NCBI GenBank assembly: GCA_036159995.1
Contig: JAYYEI010000041.1
Location: 1-34,651 of the forward strand
From: UBA8752 sp036159995
GTDB taxonomy: Bacteria; Bacteroidota; Bacteroidia; Flavobacteriales_D; Sanyastnellaceae
Direction of reading: 5' to 3'
DNA: 34,651 nucleotides
The notes under the pieces were generated by a model, which was not told the DNA's origin, searched no databases, and was given only the letters and a program-made list of their open reading frames with translations. Of this stretch, positions 22,757-30,630 are shown in pieces (the stretch's first letter is position 1; every line of letters starts with the position of its first letter). The translations under genes and the position numbers were made by a program.

Positions 22757-23236
22757 TCAGTCGAGGACGGACGAAACCCAGCGTAAGCCGGTCCAGACGA
22801 GTTCGGCGTAGCGGCCATTGGTCTCGAATTGGCGGGCCAGGGCCAGCCAGTTGCCGGCGGCGTCCTGAAGGTAGACCTGCTGGTCGTCCATGTCGGGCTG
22901 CTTCTCGACAGCCATGCGGAAGGATTGGCCGGGGAACTCCCCATCGGGCACCGTCACATAGAGGTAGGGGAAGGTGAAATCCTCGGCGATGTAGAGGTCG
23001 TAGCCAAGGGGCAGGACCGTGGTGGTGTCCGGGTCGAAATGGAGGACGCTCGGGCCGATGGACTCGACGTCATACGGAAGTCCATAGACGGCCAGGACGG
23101 CGATCACATCGCCCGCCCCGATTTGGCCATCTCCATTGGCGTCCGGATTGAACGCTTGGGCATGGCCCGGTCCGGCCAGAAGACAGATGAGGAGCGCAAA
23201 CGCGGCGCGCAGGGAAAAGCGGGAAACGGCGTGCAT
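22757..23236 (-). CDS. Small secreted protein with an N-terminal dockerin/EF-hand-like segment
   Basis: The product has 159 residues. A signal peptide (LRAAFALLICLLAGPGHAQ) is followed directly by FNPDANGDGQIGAGDVIAVL, which matches the EF-hand-like D-N-DG-IG--D pattern at the ends of the protease and ASST-like proteins in this window. The remaining 110 residues are beta-rich with no motif I recognise (LGYDLYIAEDFTFPYLYVTV, QVYLQDAAGNWLALARQFE). It may be a small calcium-binding surface protein. The gene lies 52 bases beyond the 5' end of tRNA-Leu on the same strand and diverges from the nucleotide-sugar operon. TATTTTCG ends 15 bases before the ATG. The EF-hand resemblance is clear; the function is unknown. 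Confidence 0.8.
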   Translation of the reverse strand: MHAVSRFSLRAAFALLICLLAGPGHAQAFNPDANGDGQIGAGDVIAVLAVYGLPYDVESIGPSVLHFDPDTTTVLPLGYDLYIAEDFTFPYLYVTVPDGEFPGQSFRMAVEKQPDMDDQQVYLQDAAGNWLALARQFETNGRYAELVWTGLRWVSSVLD

Positions 23237-23251
23237 GACTTTTCGGAATCT

Positions 23252-23275
23252 CGAAAATACGTATTTCTATCGATA
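23252..23275. promoter_or_regulatory. AT-rich divergent region: -7 box overlapping a 12-bp palindrome
   Basis: AAATACGTATTT (23255-23266) is a perfect 12-bp palindrome, and TATCGATA (23268-23275) is a second one. On the minus strand TATTTTCG (plus-strand 23259-23252) is a TAnnTTCG box for the small secreted protein and overlaps the first palindrome. The layout could serve as an operator for the divergent genes. Confidence 0.35.
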
Positions 23276-23351
23276 TATTATAAGTTTTCATCGAAGTTTT
23301 TCGGGCCAAGGGCTCGTGGTTTTCCCTGGCGAGAGGAGTCCGGTCGGACGG

Positions 23352-23359
23352 TATCTTCG
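23352..23359 (+). promoter_or_regulatory. -7-like box TATCTTCG before the nucleotide-sugar operon
   Basis: TATCTTCG fits TAnnTTCG and ends 9 bases before ATG 23369. No TTG is seen at the proper distance. It is the best promoter candidate for the seven-gene operon. Confidence 0.4.
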
Positions 23360-23368
23360 CCGCACGCG

Positions 23369-24547
23369 ATGGCCCAGGACTCCTCTCCCCTTCACATGGT
23401 TGACGTGCGCGGACAGTATGCGCGCATCCAGTCGGATATCGATGAGGCCGTGCTCGATGTCGTGCGGTCCGGACAGTACATCAACGGGCCAGCCGTTCGC
23501 GACTTCACCTCCGCCCTGGCCGATTGGCTCGGTCACACCGAGGAGCACCCGATTTACGTGGTGCCTTGCGCCAACGGGACCGACGCATTGCAGGCCGCCC
23601 TCATGGCGCTCGACCTCAAGCCGGGCGACGAGGTCATCACCCCGTCCTTCACCTTCATCTCCACCGTGGAGGTCATCCACCTGCTGCGGTTGACTCCGGT
23701 CATGGTCGATGTGGACCCGTGCACCTTCACGTTGGATCCGGCTGCCGTGGCCAAGGCGGTGACGCCCCGCACCAAGGCCATCATGCCCGTGCACCTCTAC
23801 GGCCAGTGTGCCGACATGACAGCACTCCAGTCCGTCGCCGACGAACACGGCCTGTCGCTGATCGAAGACACCGCCCAGGCCATCGGTTCCGCGTGGCAGG
23901 GGGCCGATGGCCAATGGGGTGCTGCCGGAACCATGGGCACCATCGGCACCACGAGCTTCTTCCCCTCCAAGAATCTGGGGGCCTACGGGGACGGCGGAGC
24001 GTGCTTCACCCGAGACGCGGCCTTGGCCGAGCGCCTGCGGATGATCTGCAACCACGGATCGCGCCAGCGCTACCAGCACGAAATCATCGGCATGAACAGC
24101 CGGCTGGACAGCATTCAGGCGGCCATCCTCGGCGTCAAGTTGCCTCACCTCGACGGGTACAACGCCGCCCGGAGCGAGGCCGCGGACCGCTATGATGCCT
24201 TGTTGGGGGATCACCCGATGGTGTCGGTGCCTTATCGCCATCCGCGGTCCCGTCATGTCTTCCATCAATACACGATCAAGCTCAACAACAAGGGCGAGGG
24301 ACCAGGCCTGAGGGACCATGTGGCCGCCCACCTGCAGGCCGAGGGCGTGCCTTTTGGCATTTATTATCCCAAGCCGATTCACCAGCAGGCTGCCTTCTCC
24401 GATGTGCCCGGCGGGACGCCGGAACTGCCGGTCACTGAGGACCTCACCGATCGGGTCCTGAGCCTCCCGATGCACACGGAACTGACGGAACCCCAGCAAC
24501 GGCGGGTGGTCGATGCCATCCTAGGGGGGCTCGATTCGTATATTTGA
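23369..24547 (+). CDS. DegT/DnrJ/EryC1/StrS-family sugar aminotransferase (WbpE-like)
   Basis: This PLP-dependent aminotransferase of 392 residues adds an amino group to a keto nucleotide sugar in the cytoplasm. The start MVDVRGQYARIQSDIDEAV (from residue 10) and the binding segment ANGTDALQAALMAL (68-81) are typical. Asp of IEDTAQAIGS contacts the cofactor, and the Schiff-base lysine is K201 in SFFPSKNLGAYGDGG. The MNSRLDSIQAAIL signature is also present. With a WbpD-like acetyltransferase and a TviB-like dehydrogenase three to four genes downstream, a role in 2,3-diamino-uronic acid synthesis is plausible, but other keto-sugars are possible. The frame is open far upstream (to 22829), but the ATG at 23369 gives the family N-terminus. 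It opens the operon. Confidence 0.92.
   Translation: MAQDSSPLHMVDVRGQYARIQSDIDEAVLDVVRSGQYINGPAVRDFTSALADWLGHTEEHPIYVVPCANGTDALQAALMALDLKPGDEVITPSFTFISTVEVIHLLRLTPVMVDVDPCTFTLDPAAVAKAVTPRTKAIMPVHLYGQCADMTALQSVADEHGLSLIEDTAQAIGSAWQGADGQWGAAGTMGTIGTTSFFPSKNLGAYGDGGACFTRDAALAERLRMICNHGSRQRYQHEIIGMNSRLDSIQAAILGVKLPHLDGYNAARSEAADRYDALLGDHPMVSVPYRHPRSRHVFHQYTIKLNNKGEGPGLRDHVAAHLQAEGVPFGIYYPKPIHQQAAFSDVPGGTPELPVTEDLTDRVLSLPMHTELTEPQQRRVVDAILGGLDSYI
24539..24546 (+). promoter_or_regulatory. Perfect -7 consensus TATATTTG at the end of the aminotransferase gene
   Basis: TATATTTG matches TAnnTTTG exactly and overlaps the aminotransferase stop codon. The next ATG is 27 bases downstream. No TTG is present near 24517, so an internal promoter for the UDP-glucose dehydrogenase gene is possible but not strong. 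Confidence 0.35.
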
Positions 24548-24573
24548 GGAAACCCTGTCATTCCCCTCTTGTC

Positions 24574-25890
24574 ATGAAAATTGCTGTTGTCGGTACCGGT
24601 TATGTCGGGCTGGTCACCGGAACCTGTTTTGCAGAAACGGGCAATGAGGTCGTGTGTGTCGACATCGACGCCAAGAAGGTCGAGACGATGCGCAATGGGG
24701 AGGTCCCCATCTACGAGCCGCACCTCGACGTGCTGTTCGACCGCAACATTGCGGCTGGACGCCTGAGCTTCACCACCAATCTGGCTGAAGCCGTCGAACC
24801 TGCCGAAATCATCTTCCTCGCCCTGCCCACCCCTCCCGGGGAAGACGGCAGCGCCGATCTGAGCTATGTGCTCGGGGTGGCCGACCAGCTCGGCCGCATG
24901 ATCACCGACTACAAGGTCATCGTGGACAAAAGCACCGTGCCCGTCGGCACCGCCGAGAAGGTGACCGCCGCCGTGGCCGCCCACGCCACCGTCGACTTCG
25001 ATGTCGTGTCCAACCCCGAGTTCCTCCGCGAGGGCTATGCCGTGGATGACTTCCTGAAGCCGGACCGTGTGGTCATTGGCGTCGGCAGCGACCGTGCCGA
25101 AGAGGTGATGACCCGCCTGTACAAGCCGTTCATCCGGCAGGGCAATCCCCTCATCGTCATGGACGAGCGCAGCGCGGAGCTGACCAAGTACGCCGCGAAC
25201 GCCTTCCTCGCCACCAAGATTACGTTCATGAACGAGATTGCGAACTTCTGCGAGAAAGTGGGCGCCGACGTCGACAAGGTGCGCCGCGGCATCGGCACGG
25301 ACACCCGCATCGGTCCGCGCTTCCTGTTCCCCGGCATCGGCTACGGGGGAAGCTGCTTCCCGAAGGACGTCCAGGCCCTGCACCGCAGTGGCCGGGAAGC
25401 GGACTACGAATTCGAGATCCTGACCAGCGTGATGGAAGTCAACGAGGCCCAGAAGACGGTCCTCTTCGAGCCCATCCGCCGGCGCTTCAACGGCGACCTG
25501 AGCGGCGTCCGCATCGCCCTTTGGGGCCTCGCCTTCAAGCCGGAGACGGACGACATCCGGGAAGCCCCGGCGCTGTACATGATCGAAAAATTCCTCGATG
25601 CCGGAGCCACGGTGTGTGCCTACGACCCGGAGGCGATGGACAACGTGAAGGACCGCCTCGGCGACCGCATCGACTTCGCCGAGGACCCCTATGCCGCGCT
25701 GACCGGGGCCGATGCCCTGTTGATCTGCACCGAGTGGCAGGTCTTCCGGACGCCCGATTTCGACAAAATGAAGGGCGCACTCAACAACCCCGTCGTCTTT
25801 GATGGCCGCAACCTCTATGATGTGGAGGACATGGCCAAGCACGGCTGGGAGTACACCTCCATTGGCCGTCGCGGCACCCACGCAGGATGA
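24574..25890 (+). CDS. ugd: UDP-glucose 6-dehydrogenase
   Basis: This enzyme oxidises UDP-glucose to UDP-glucuronate with two NAD+ in the cytoplasm. The product has 438 residues. The NAD-binding loop GTGYVGLVTG is at 8-17, the acidic end VDID of the second strand at 29-32, and the central helix has K205 in LTKYAANA. The catalytic cysteine is C261 in GYGGSCFPKD, with D265. The C-terminal domain holds GLAFKPETDDIREAP, the typical UDP-binding signature. The ATG at 24574 fits the family N-terminus MKIAVVGTGYVG; an earlier in-frame start at 24544 adds ten residues. The stop overlaps the UDP-xylose synthase ATG (ATGA), so product and next enzyme are coupled. UDP-glucose is the likeliest substrate because the next enzyme uses UDP-glucuronate. 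Confidence 0.94.
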   Translation: MKIAVVGTGYVGLVTGTCFAETGNEVVCVDIDAKKVETMRNGEVPIYEPHLDVLFDRNIAAGRLSFTTNLAEAVEPAEIIFLALPTPPGEDGSADLSYVLGVADQLGRMITDYKVIVDKSTVPVGTAEKVTAAVAAHATVDFDVVSNPEFLREGYAVDDFLKPDRVVIGVGSDRAEEVMTRLYKPFIRQGNPLIVMDERSAELTKYAANAFLATKITFMNEIANFCEKVGADVDKVRRGIGTDTRIGPRFLFPGIGYGGSCFPKDVQALHRSGREADYEFEILTSVMEVNEAQKTVLFEPIRRRFNGDLSGVRIALWGLAFKPETDDIREAPALYMIEKFLDAGATVCAYDPEAMDNVKDRLGDRIDFAEDPYAALTGADALLICTEWQVFRTPDFDKMKGALNNPVVFDGRNLYDVEDMAKHGWEYTSIGRRGTHAG

Positions 25891-26870
25891 AGCGCGTCCT
25901 GATCACCGGCGCGGCCGGATTCCTCGGCTCTCACCTGTGCGACCGGTTCATCGCCGAGGGGCACCATGTGATCGGGATGGACAACCTGATCACGGGCGAC
26001 CTCCGCAACATCGAACACCACACTGGCCTCGACCGCTTCGAGTTCCACCACCACGACGTGAGCCAATTCATCCACGTGAAGGGGGGTCTCGACTACATCC
26101 TGCACTTCGCTTCGCCGGCGAGCCCCATCGATTACCTCAAGATTCCCATCCAGACCCTCAAGGTGGGCTCGCTTGGGGTTCACAATTGCCTCGGTCTTGC
26201 CCGGGCGAAGGGGGCCCGGATGCTCATCGCCAGCACCAGTGAGGTGTACGGCGATCCAGAGGTTCATCCCCAACACGAGGAGTACTGGGGACATGTCAAT
26301 CCCGTGGGACCGCGCGGGGTCTATGACGAGGCCAAGCGCTTCCAGGAGGCGATGACGATGGCCTACCACACCTTTCACGGCCTCGAGACCCGCATCGTCC
26401 GGATCTTCAACACCTACGGGCCCCGGATGCGACTCAACGATGGCCGGGTGCTGCCCGCCTTCATCGGACAGGCCCTGCGTGGAGAAGACCTCACCGTCTT
26501 TGGTGACGGCAGCCAGACGCGGAGCTTCTGCTACGTGGACGACCTCGTGGAAGGCATTTACCGCCTGCTCCTGTCGGACGAGCACCGTCCTGTCAACGTG
26601 GGCAACCCCGACGAGATCAGCATCGCCGACTTCGCCGAGGAAATCATCGCCCTGACCGGGACCGACCAAAAGGTCATTTACAAGCCCCTGCCAACCGACG
26701 ACCCGAAGCAACGGCGTCCGGACATTGCCCGCGCCCGCGAGGTTTTGGGGTGGGAGCCGAAGGTGGGTCGCGCCGAGGGCCTCGCCATCACCTACGAGTA
26801 CTTCAAGGGACTCTCGGAGGAAGACCTCCGCAAGACCGAGCACAAGGATTTCACCTCCTACAGCAAATGA
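25887..26870 (+). CDS. UDP-glucuronate decarboxylase (UDP-xylose synthase)
   Basis: This extended short-chain dehydrogenase of 327 residues converts UDP-glucuronate to UDP-xylose. The NAD loop is GAAGFLGSH (8-16), the substrate-specific strand has DNLITG, and HFASPASPIDY (73-83) is a hallmark of the family. STSEVYGDPEVHPQ (117-130), then EYWGHVNPVGPRGVYDEAKR, contains catalytic Y146 and K150 with the UXS-specific Arg. GDGSQTRSFCYVDDLVEG follows. The start overlaps ugd by 4 bases and the stop overlaps the acetyltransferase ATG (ATGA). Together with ugd this gives a complete route from UDP-glucose to UDP-xylose, so xylose or a derivative is likely to be part of the surface polysaccharide. Confidence 0.93.
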   Translation: MKRVLITGAAGFLGSHLCDRFIAEGHHVIGMDNLITGDLRNIEHHTGLDRFEFHHHDVSQFIHVKGGLDYILHFASPASPIDYLKIPIQTLKVGSLGVHNCLGLARAKGARMLIASTSEVYGDPEVHPQHEEYWGHVNPVGPRGVYDEAKRFQEAMTMAYHTFHGLETRIVRIFNTYGPRMRLNDGRVLPAFIGQALRGEDLTVFGDGSQTRSFCYVDDLVEGIYRLLLSDEHRPVNVGNPDEISIADFAEEIIALTGTDQKVIYKPLPTDDPKQRRPDIARAREVLGWEPKVGRAEGLAITYEYFKGLSEEDLRKTEHKDFTSYSK

Positions 26871-27469
26871 GCGGTCTGGTGGAACACAACGGTTGGTTCG
26901 CCCACGAAACGGCGATCATCGACGAGGGATGTTCCATCGGAGCCGGCACCCGCATCTGGCACTTCAGCCACATCATGCGAGGCGCCACGCTCGGCGAGGG
27001 CTGCAACGTGGGGCAGAACGTGGTGATCAGCCCCGACGTCATGCTGGGTCGGAATTGCAAGGTCCAGAACAACGTCAGCCTGTACACTGGGGTGACCTGT
27101 GGGGACGATGTCTTCCTCGGACCGAGCTGCGTGTTCACCAACGTGACCAACCCCCGCAGTGCCGTCGTGCGCCGCGACCAGTATGCCCGGACCCATGTCG
27201 GCCGGGGGGCCTCCATCGGAGCCAATGCGACCATTGTGTGCGGCCACGACATCGGCGATTTCGCCTTCATCGGCGCCGGAGCCGTGGTCACCAAGGACGT
27301 CCCAGCCTATGCCCTCGTCGTCGGCAACCCTGCCCGACAAGACGGCTGGATGAGCGCCTTTGGCCATCGCCTCGCCTTCGATGCCGACGGCCTGGCCACC
27401 TGCCCCGAATCCGGTGAGCGATATTCCCTCCGGGATGGACGCGTCCACCCCATTGACAAGACACCATGA
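26867..27469 (+). CDS. Left-handed beta-helix N-acetyltransferase (WbpD/WlbB-like)
   Basis: This 200-residue hexapeptide-repeat acetyltransferase has about eight coils from IIDEGCSIGAGTRIWHFSHI (17-36) to FAFIGAGAVVTKDVPAYALV. The WHFSHI segment carries the acceptor-site His residues, and NPARQDGWMSAFGHRL closes the helix. The C-terminal tail has CPESGERYSL (179-188), a feature I associate with WbpD/WlbB enzymes, which acetylate the 3-amino group of UDP-GlcNAc(3NH2)A using acetyl-CoA. A WbpE-like aminotransferase opens the operon, so the 3-amino sugar route is plausible. The frame is open upstream to 26750 but the ATG at 26867 overlaps the UXS stop as ATGA. The next gene overlaps by 4 bases as well. 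Confidence 0.9.
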   Translation: MSGLVEHNGWFAHETAIIDEGCSIGAGTRIWHFSHIMRGATLGEGCNVGQNVVISPDVMLGRNCKVQNNVSLYTGVTCGDDVFLGPSCVFTNVTNPRSAVVRRDQYARTHVGRGASIGANATIVCGHDIGDFAFIGAGAVVTKDVPAYALVVGNPARQDGWMSAFGHRLAFDADGLATCPESGERYSLRDGRVHPIDKTP

Positions 27470-28779
27470 GCACGAGAGACTTGCACCAGCGACTGCTCGA
27501 CAAGGACGCCACCCTCGCCGTGATCGGCCTGGGCTACGTCGGCCTGCCCATTGCCTTGGCCTTTGCCCGGCACATCCGCGTCATCGGCTTCGACATCCAC
27601 GCCGGACGGGTGGAGCAGATGAAGCAGGGCATCGACCCCAGCGAAGAGCTGGAGAAGGAGGCCTTCGACGGGTGTGACATTACGTTCACGGCGAACCCGG
27701 CCGACCTCAAGGCGGCCCAATTCTTCGTGGTAGCAGTTCCGACCCCCATCAACGCGACCAACCAGCCCGACCTCTCGCCGCTGATCTCGGCCTCCCGCAC
27801 GGTGGGCGATGCGCTGTCGCCCGGAGACTACGTCGTCTATGAATCCACGGTCTACCCCGGTTGCACGGAGGAGGACTGCGTGCCCGTTCTCGAGGAGCGA
27901 AGTGGCCTGACCTTCGGGCAGGACTTCAAGGTGGGCTACAGCCCGGAGCGCATCAATCCGGGCGACAAGGTGAACACCATCGAGACCATCGTGAAGGTGG
28001 TCAGCGGCAGTGACGCCGAGAGCCTCGACGTCATCGCCCGCACCTACGACCTCGTGGTGAAGGCCGGGACCCACCGCGCCTCGAGCATCAAGGTGGCCGA
28101 GGCCTCCAAGATCATCGAGAACACCCAGCGCGACGTCAACATCGCATTGATCAACGAGCTCAGCATCATCTTCAACCGGGTGGGCATCAACACCTTCGAG
28201 GTGCTCGAAGCCTCCGGAACGAAGTGGAACTTCCTCAAGTTCACTCCCGGCCTCGTCGGGGGCCATTGCATCGGCGTCGACCCCTATTACCTCACGTGGC
28301 GGGCGGAGAAGCTCGGTTACCACGCCAAGGTGATCAACTCGGGCCGCTACGTCAACGACAGCATGGGCTACTATGCCGGCAAGCAGGTCGTCAAGCGCCT
28401 CCTCGAAAAGGGGGTGAATCCGCTCGAAGCCAAGGTCCTGGTGATGGGCGTGACCTTCAAGGAGAACGTCGCCGACATCCGGAATTCCAAAGTCTTCGAT
28501 GTGATTCGCGAACTCCGCTCCTTCAATGTGGAAATGGACGTGGTCGACCCGTTCGCTTCGCCGGACCAGGTGGAGCACGAATACGGCGTCCACTTGTCCG
28601 AGGCGGCGGGCGAAGCCGCCTACGACGCGGTCATCGTGGCGGTCAACCACAAGGAGTACACCGGGTACGACAAAGCCTCCTTCGACCGGCTCTTCCGCAA
28701 TCCGGACGTCGGCTTCCTCGTCGACATCAAGGGCATCTACAGGCACCTGGCCGACGACCTCAACTACTGGAGCTTCTGA
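27466..28779 (+). CDS. UDP-N-acetylhexosamine dehydrogenase (TviB/WbpO-like)
   Basis: This 437-residue nucleotide-sugar dehydrogenase is distinct from the ugd product. It has NAD loop GLGYVGLP (21-28) and VPTPINATNQPDL (91-103), and the family cysteine C268 in GGHCIGVDPYYL. The segment SPERINPGDK (159-168) and the PYYLTWRAEKLGY motif are typical of TviB/WbpO/VipA enzymes, which oxidise UDP-GlcNAc or UDP-GalNAc to the uronic acid. The C-terminal domain has GVTFKENVADIRNSK. It overlaps the upstream acetyltransferase gene by 4 bases. It would supply the N-acetylhexosaminuronate for the aminotransferase and acetyltransferase. The intervening 3-dehydrogenase (WbpB-like) is not in the window. GlcNAc versus GalNAc specificity cannot be told. 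Confidence 0.91.
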   Translation: MSTRDLHQRLLDKDATLAVIGLGYVGLPIALAFARHIRVIGFDIHAGRVEQMKQGIDPSEELEKEAFDGCDITFTANPADLKAAQFFVVAVPTPINATNQPDLSPLISASRTVGDALSPGDYVVYESTVYPGCTEEDCVPVLEERSGLTFGQDFKVGYSPERINPGDKVNTIETIVKVVSGSDAESLDVIARTYDLVVKAGTHRASSIKVAEASKIIENTQRDVNIALINELSIIFNRVGINTFEVLEASGTKWNFLKFTPGLVGGHCIGVDPYYLTWRAEKLGYHAKVINSGRYVNDSMGYYAGKQVVKRLLEKGVNPLEAKVLVMGVTFKENVADIRNSKVFDVIRELRSFNVEMDVVDPFASPDQVEHEYGVHLSEAAGEAAYDAVIVAVNHKEYTGYDKASFDRLFRNPDVGFLVDIKGIYRHLADDLNYWSF

Positions 28780-28780
28780 C

Positions 28781-29863
28781 ATGGCCAATACCCTGCACAC
28801 CCCCAAGGTCCTTCTCGTCACCGGCGGTGCCGGCTTCATCGGATCGCACGTCGTGCGCCGCTGGGTCACCCGCCACCCGGACGTACGGGTCATCAACCTC
28901 GACGCCCTGACCTATGCCGGCAACCTGGCCAACCTCCAAGACATCGAGGGTGCGCCCAACCACCGGTTCGTCAAAATGGACATCCGCGACACGGACGGCG
29001 TGACGGCCCTGATGAAGGAGGAGAACGTCGATTCGGTCATGCACCTCGCGGCTGAGAGCCACGTCGACCGAAGCATCTCCGGCCCGATGGCCTTCCTCGA
29101 GACCAACATCATGGGCACAGCCTCCATGCTCTCCGCGGCGCGGGCCGCCTGGGCCGACTCCGAGGGCGGCATGGAAGGCAAGCGTTTCCACCACGTCTCG
29201 ACGGACGAGGTGTACGGCTCGCTGGGAGAGACCGGCTTCTTCACCGAAGAGACGGCCTACGATCCCCGCAGCCCCTACAGTGCCTCCAAGGCCTCCAGCG
29301 ACCACATCGTCCGGGCCTGGCAGCACACCTATGGGATGCCCGTGGTCCTGTCGAACTGTTCCAACAATTACGGGTCCTTCCAATTCCCCGAGAAGCTCAT
29401 CCCCCTCTTCATCCGCAACGCCGTCCAGAAGAAGGCCCTGCCGGTCTACGGACAGGGCGTGAACGTCCGGGATTGGCTCTGGGTGGAGGACCACGCCGCC
29501 GCCCTCGAGGTCATCATCACGAAAGGCGCCAATGGGGAGACTTACAACATCGGGGGAGAGAACGAGTGGCGCAACATCGACCTCATCCGCCTGATGTGCC
29601 GTCAGCTGGATGCCAAGCTGGGCCGGGCCGAGGGCGAAACGGAGGAGCTGATCACCTACGTGACGGACCGCGCCGGGCACGACATGCGCTACGCCATCGA
29701 TGCCACCAAGCTCTGCGAAGACTTGGGCTGGCGCCCGTCGATCACCTTCGAGGAGGGACTCGCCAAGACCATTGACTGGTACCTCGCCAACGACGCCTGG
29801 CTCGAGCACGTCACCAGCGGGGCCTACCGCGACTACTACGAACAGCAGTACGGCGACCGCTGA
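28781..29863 (+). CDS. rfbB: dTDP-glucose 4,6-dehydratase
   Basis: RfbB converts dTDP-glucose to dTDP-4-keto-6-deoxyglucose, the entry to rhamnose and other deoxysugars. The protein has 360 residues. NAD loop GGAGFIGSH is at 15-23, followed by the family signature NLDALTYAGNLANL (39-52). AAESHVDRSI (90-99) is present, TDEVYG (141-146) holds the Asp/Glu pair unique to dehydratases, and the catalytic Tyr/Lys are in SPYSASKASSDH (Y166, K170). NCSNNYGSFQFPEKLIP and a final VTDRAGHDMRYAID complete the pattern. The ATG at 28781 is one base after the previous stop. Other Rml enzymes (RmlA, C, D) are not in this window. The stop TGA overlaps the next ATG. Confidence 0.95.
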   Translation: MANTLHTPKVLLVTGGAGFIGSHVVRRWVTRHPDVRVINLDALTYAGNLANLQDIEGAPNHRFVKMDIRDTDGVTALMKEENVDSVMHLAAESHVDRSISGPMAFLETNIMGTASMLSAARAAWADSEGGMEGKRFHHVSTDEVYGSLGETGFFTEETAYDPRSPYSASKASSDHIVRAWQHTYGMPVVLSNCSNNYGSFQFPEKLIPLFIRNAVQKKALPVYGQGVNVRDWLWVEDHAAALEVIITKGANGETYNIGGENEWRNIDLIRLMCRQLDAKLGRAEGETEELITYVTDRAGHDMRYAIDATKLCEDLGWRPSITFEEGLAKTIDWYLANDAWLEHVTSGAYRDYYEQQYGDR

Positions 29864-30630
29864 TGGGCTGGCTATCGAGGTGGTTCCGACCTGGCGCCGA
29901 CCCGGCGAAATCCGCGGACCTCGAGCCGCTGGACCTGTCCGTCTTCCGCTATGACTTCCACAGCCACCTCGTGCCGGGGGTGGACGACGGAGCGTCCGAT
30001 CTCGCGGCCTCGCTCGAGATGATCGATGGCCTAGTCGCCCTCGGCTATCAGGGGGCCGTGACCACCCCGCACATCATGGTGGGCACCTATCCCAACGACC
30101 GTGGCACGCTGGAGCCGCCATTCGACAAACTGCGTCAGGCGGTGGCGGAGCGGCACCCCGATTTCCAGCTGGCCCTCGGCGCGGAGTACTTCCTCGATGC
30201 GTCGGTCCTAAGCGCCCTGCGCGATGGTGACGATCTGCTCGCTCCCGGGGGACGCCTGCTCTTCGAATTGGCCTTTGGAGCCCCGCCCGAAGAGGGCCTG
30301 CTCCAGGAGTTCCTGTTCGAGGCGCAGGTGCGCGGGTTCCAGCCTGTGATGGCGCACATCGAACGCTACCCTTATTGGCACCGAGAACTCCACCGCTTCG
30401 GAGACCTCGCCGATCAAGGGGTCTGGTTGCAAGTCAATGCGGCCTCCCTCGCCGGCGCCTATGGACCGGAAGTCCAACAGGCGGCCGAGACGTGCATCGA
30501 CAACGGGTGGGTGAGCCTGCTCGGCACGGACGCCCATGGCATCCGGCACATCGACGCGCTCGCCGCCTCCCGGGTCCGGCCCGCCGTGCACCGCTTGGCG
30601 GAGACGGCGCGGAATGCTTCGCTGTTCTGA
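29863..30630 (+). CDS. PHP-family tyrosine-protein phosphatase (CpsB/YwqE-like)
   Basis: This 255-residue metal-dependent phosphatase belongs to the polymerase/histidinol-phosphatase fold. Metal ligands are visible in DFHSHLVPGVDDG (H33, H35, D41), TPHIM (H70), GAEYFLD (E108), AHIERY (H165) and GTDAHG (D223, H225). Family members remove phosphate from the tyrosine-rich tail of capsule/exopolysaccharide kinases (Wzc/CpsD-like). The N-terminal 30 residues are a short non-conserved leader (MGWLSRWFRPG). It closes the nucleotide-sugar operon, coupled to rfbB by TGATG. No tyrosine kinase is in the window. Its stop codon abuts the stop of the convergent ferredoxin gene with no spacer. Confidence 0.9.
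   Translation: MGWLSRWFRPGADPAKSADLEPLDLSVFRYDFHSHLVPGVDDGASDLAASLEMIDGLVALGYQGAVTTPHIMVGTYPNDRGTLEPPFDKLRQAVAERHPDFQLALGAEYFLDASVLSALRDGDDLLAPGGRLLFELAFGAPPEEGLLQEFLFEAQVRGFQPVMAHIERYPYWHRELHRFGDLADQGVWLQVNAASLAGAYGPEVQQAAETCIDNGWVSLLGTDAHGIRHIDALAASRVRPAVHRLAETARNASLF

Noticed and set aside
22829..23368. Upstream extension of the aminotransferase frame
   Set aside because: It would run antisense through the small secreted protein gene and the AT-rich promoter region; the ATG at 23369 gives the family N-terminus.
27307..28896. 529-codon minus-strand open frame opposite the TviB-like gene
   Set aside because: It is the complement of a gene with intact catalytic motifs and translational coupling on both sides; no recognisable protein pattern.
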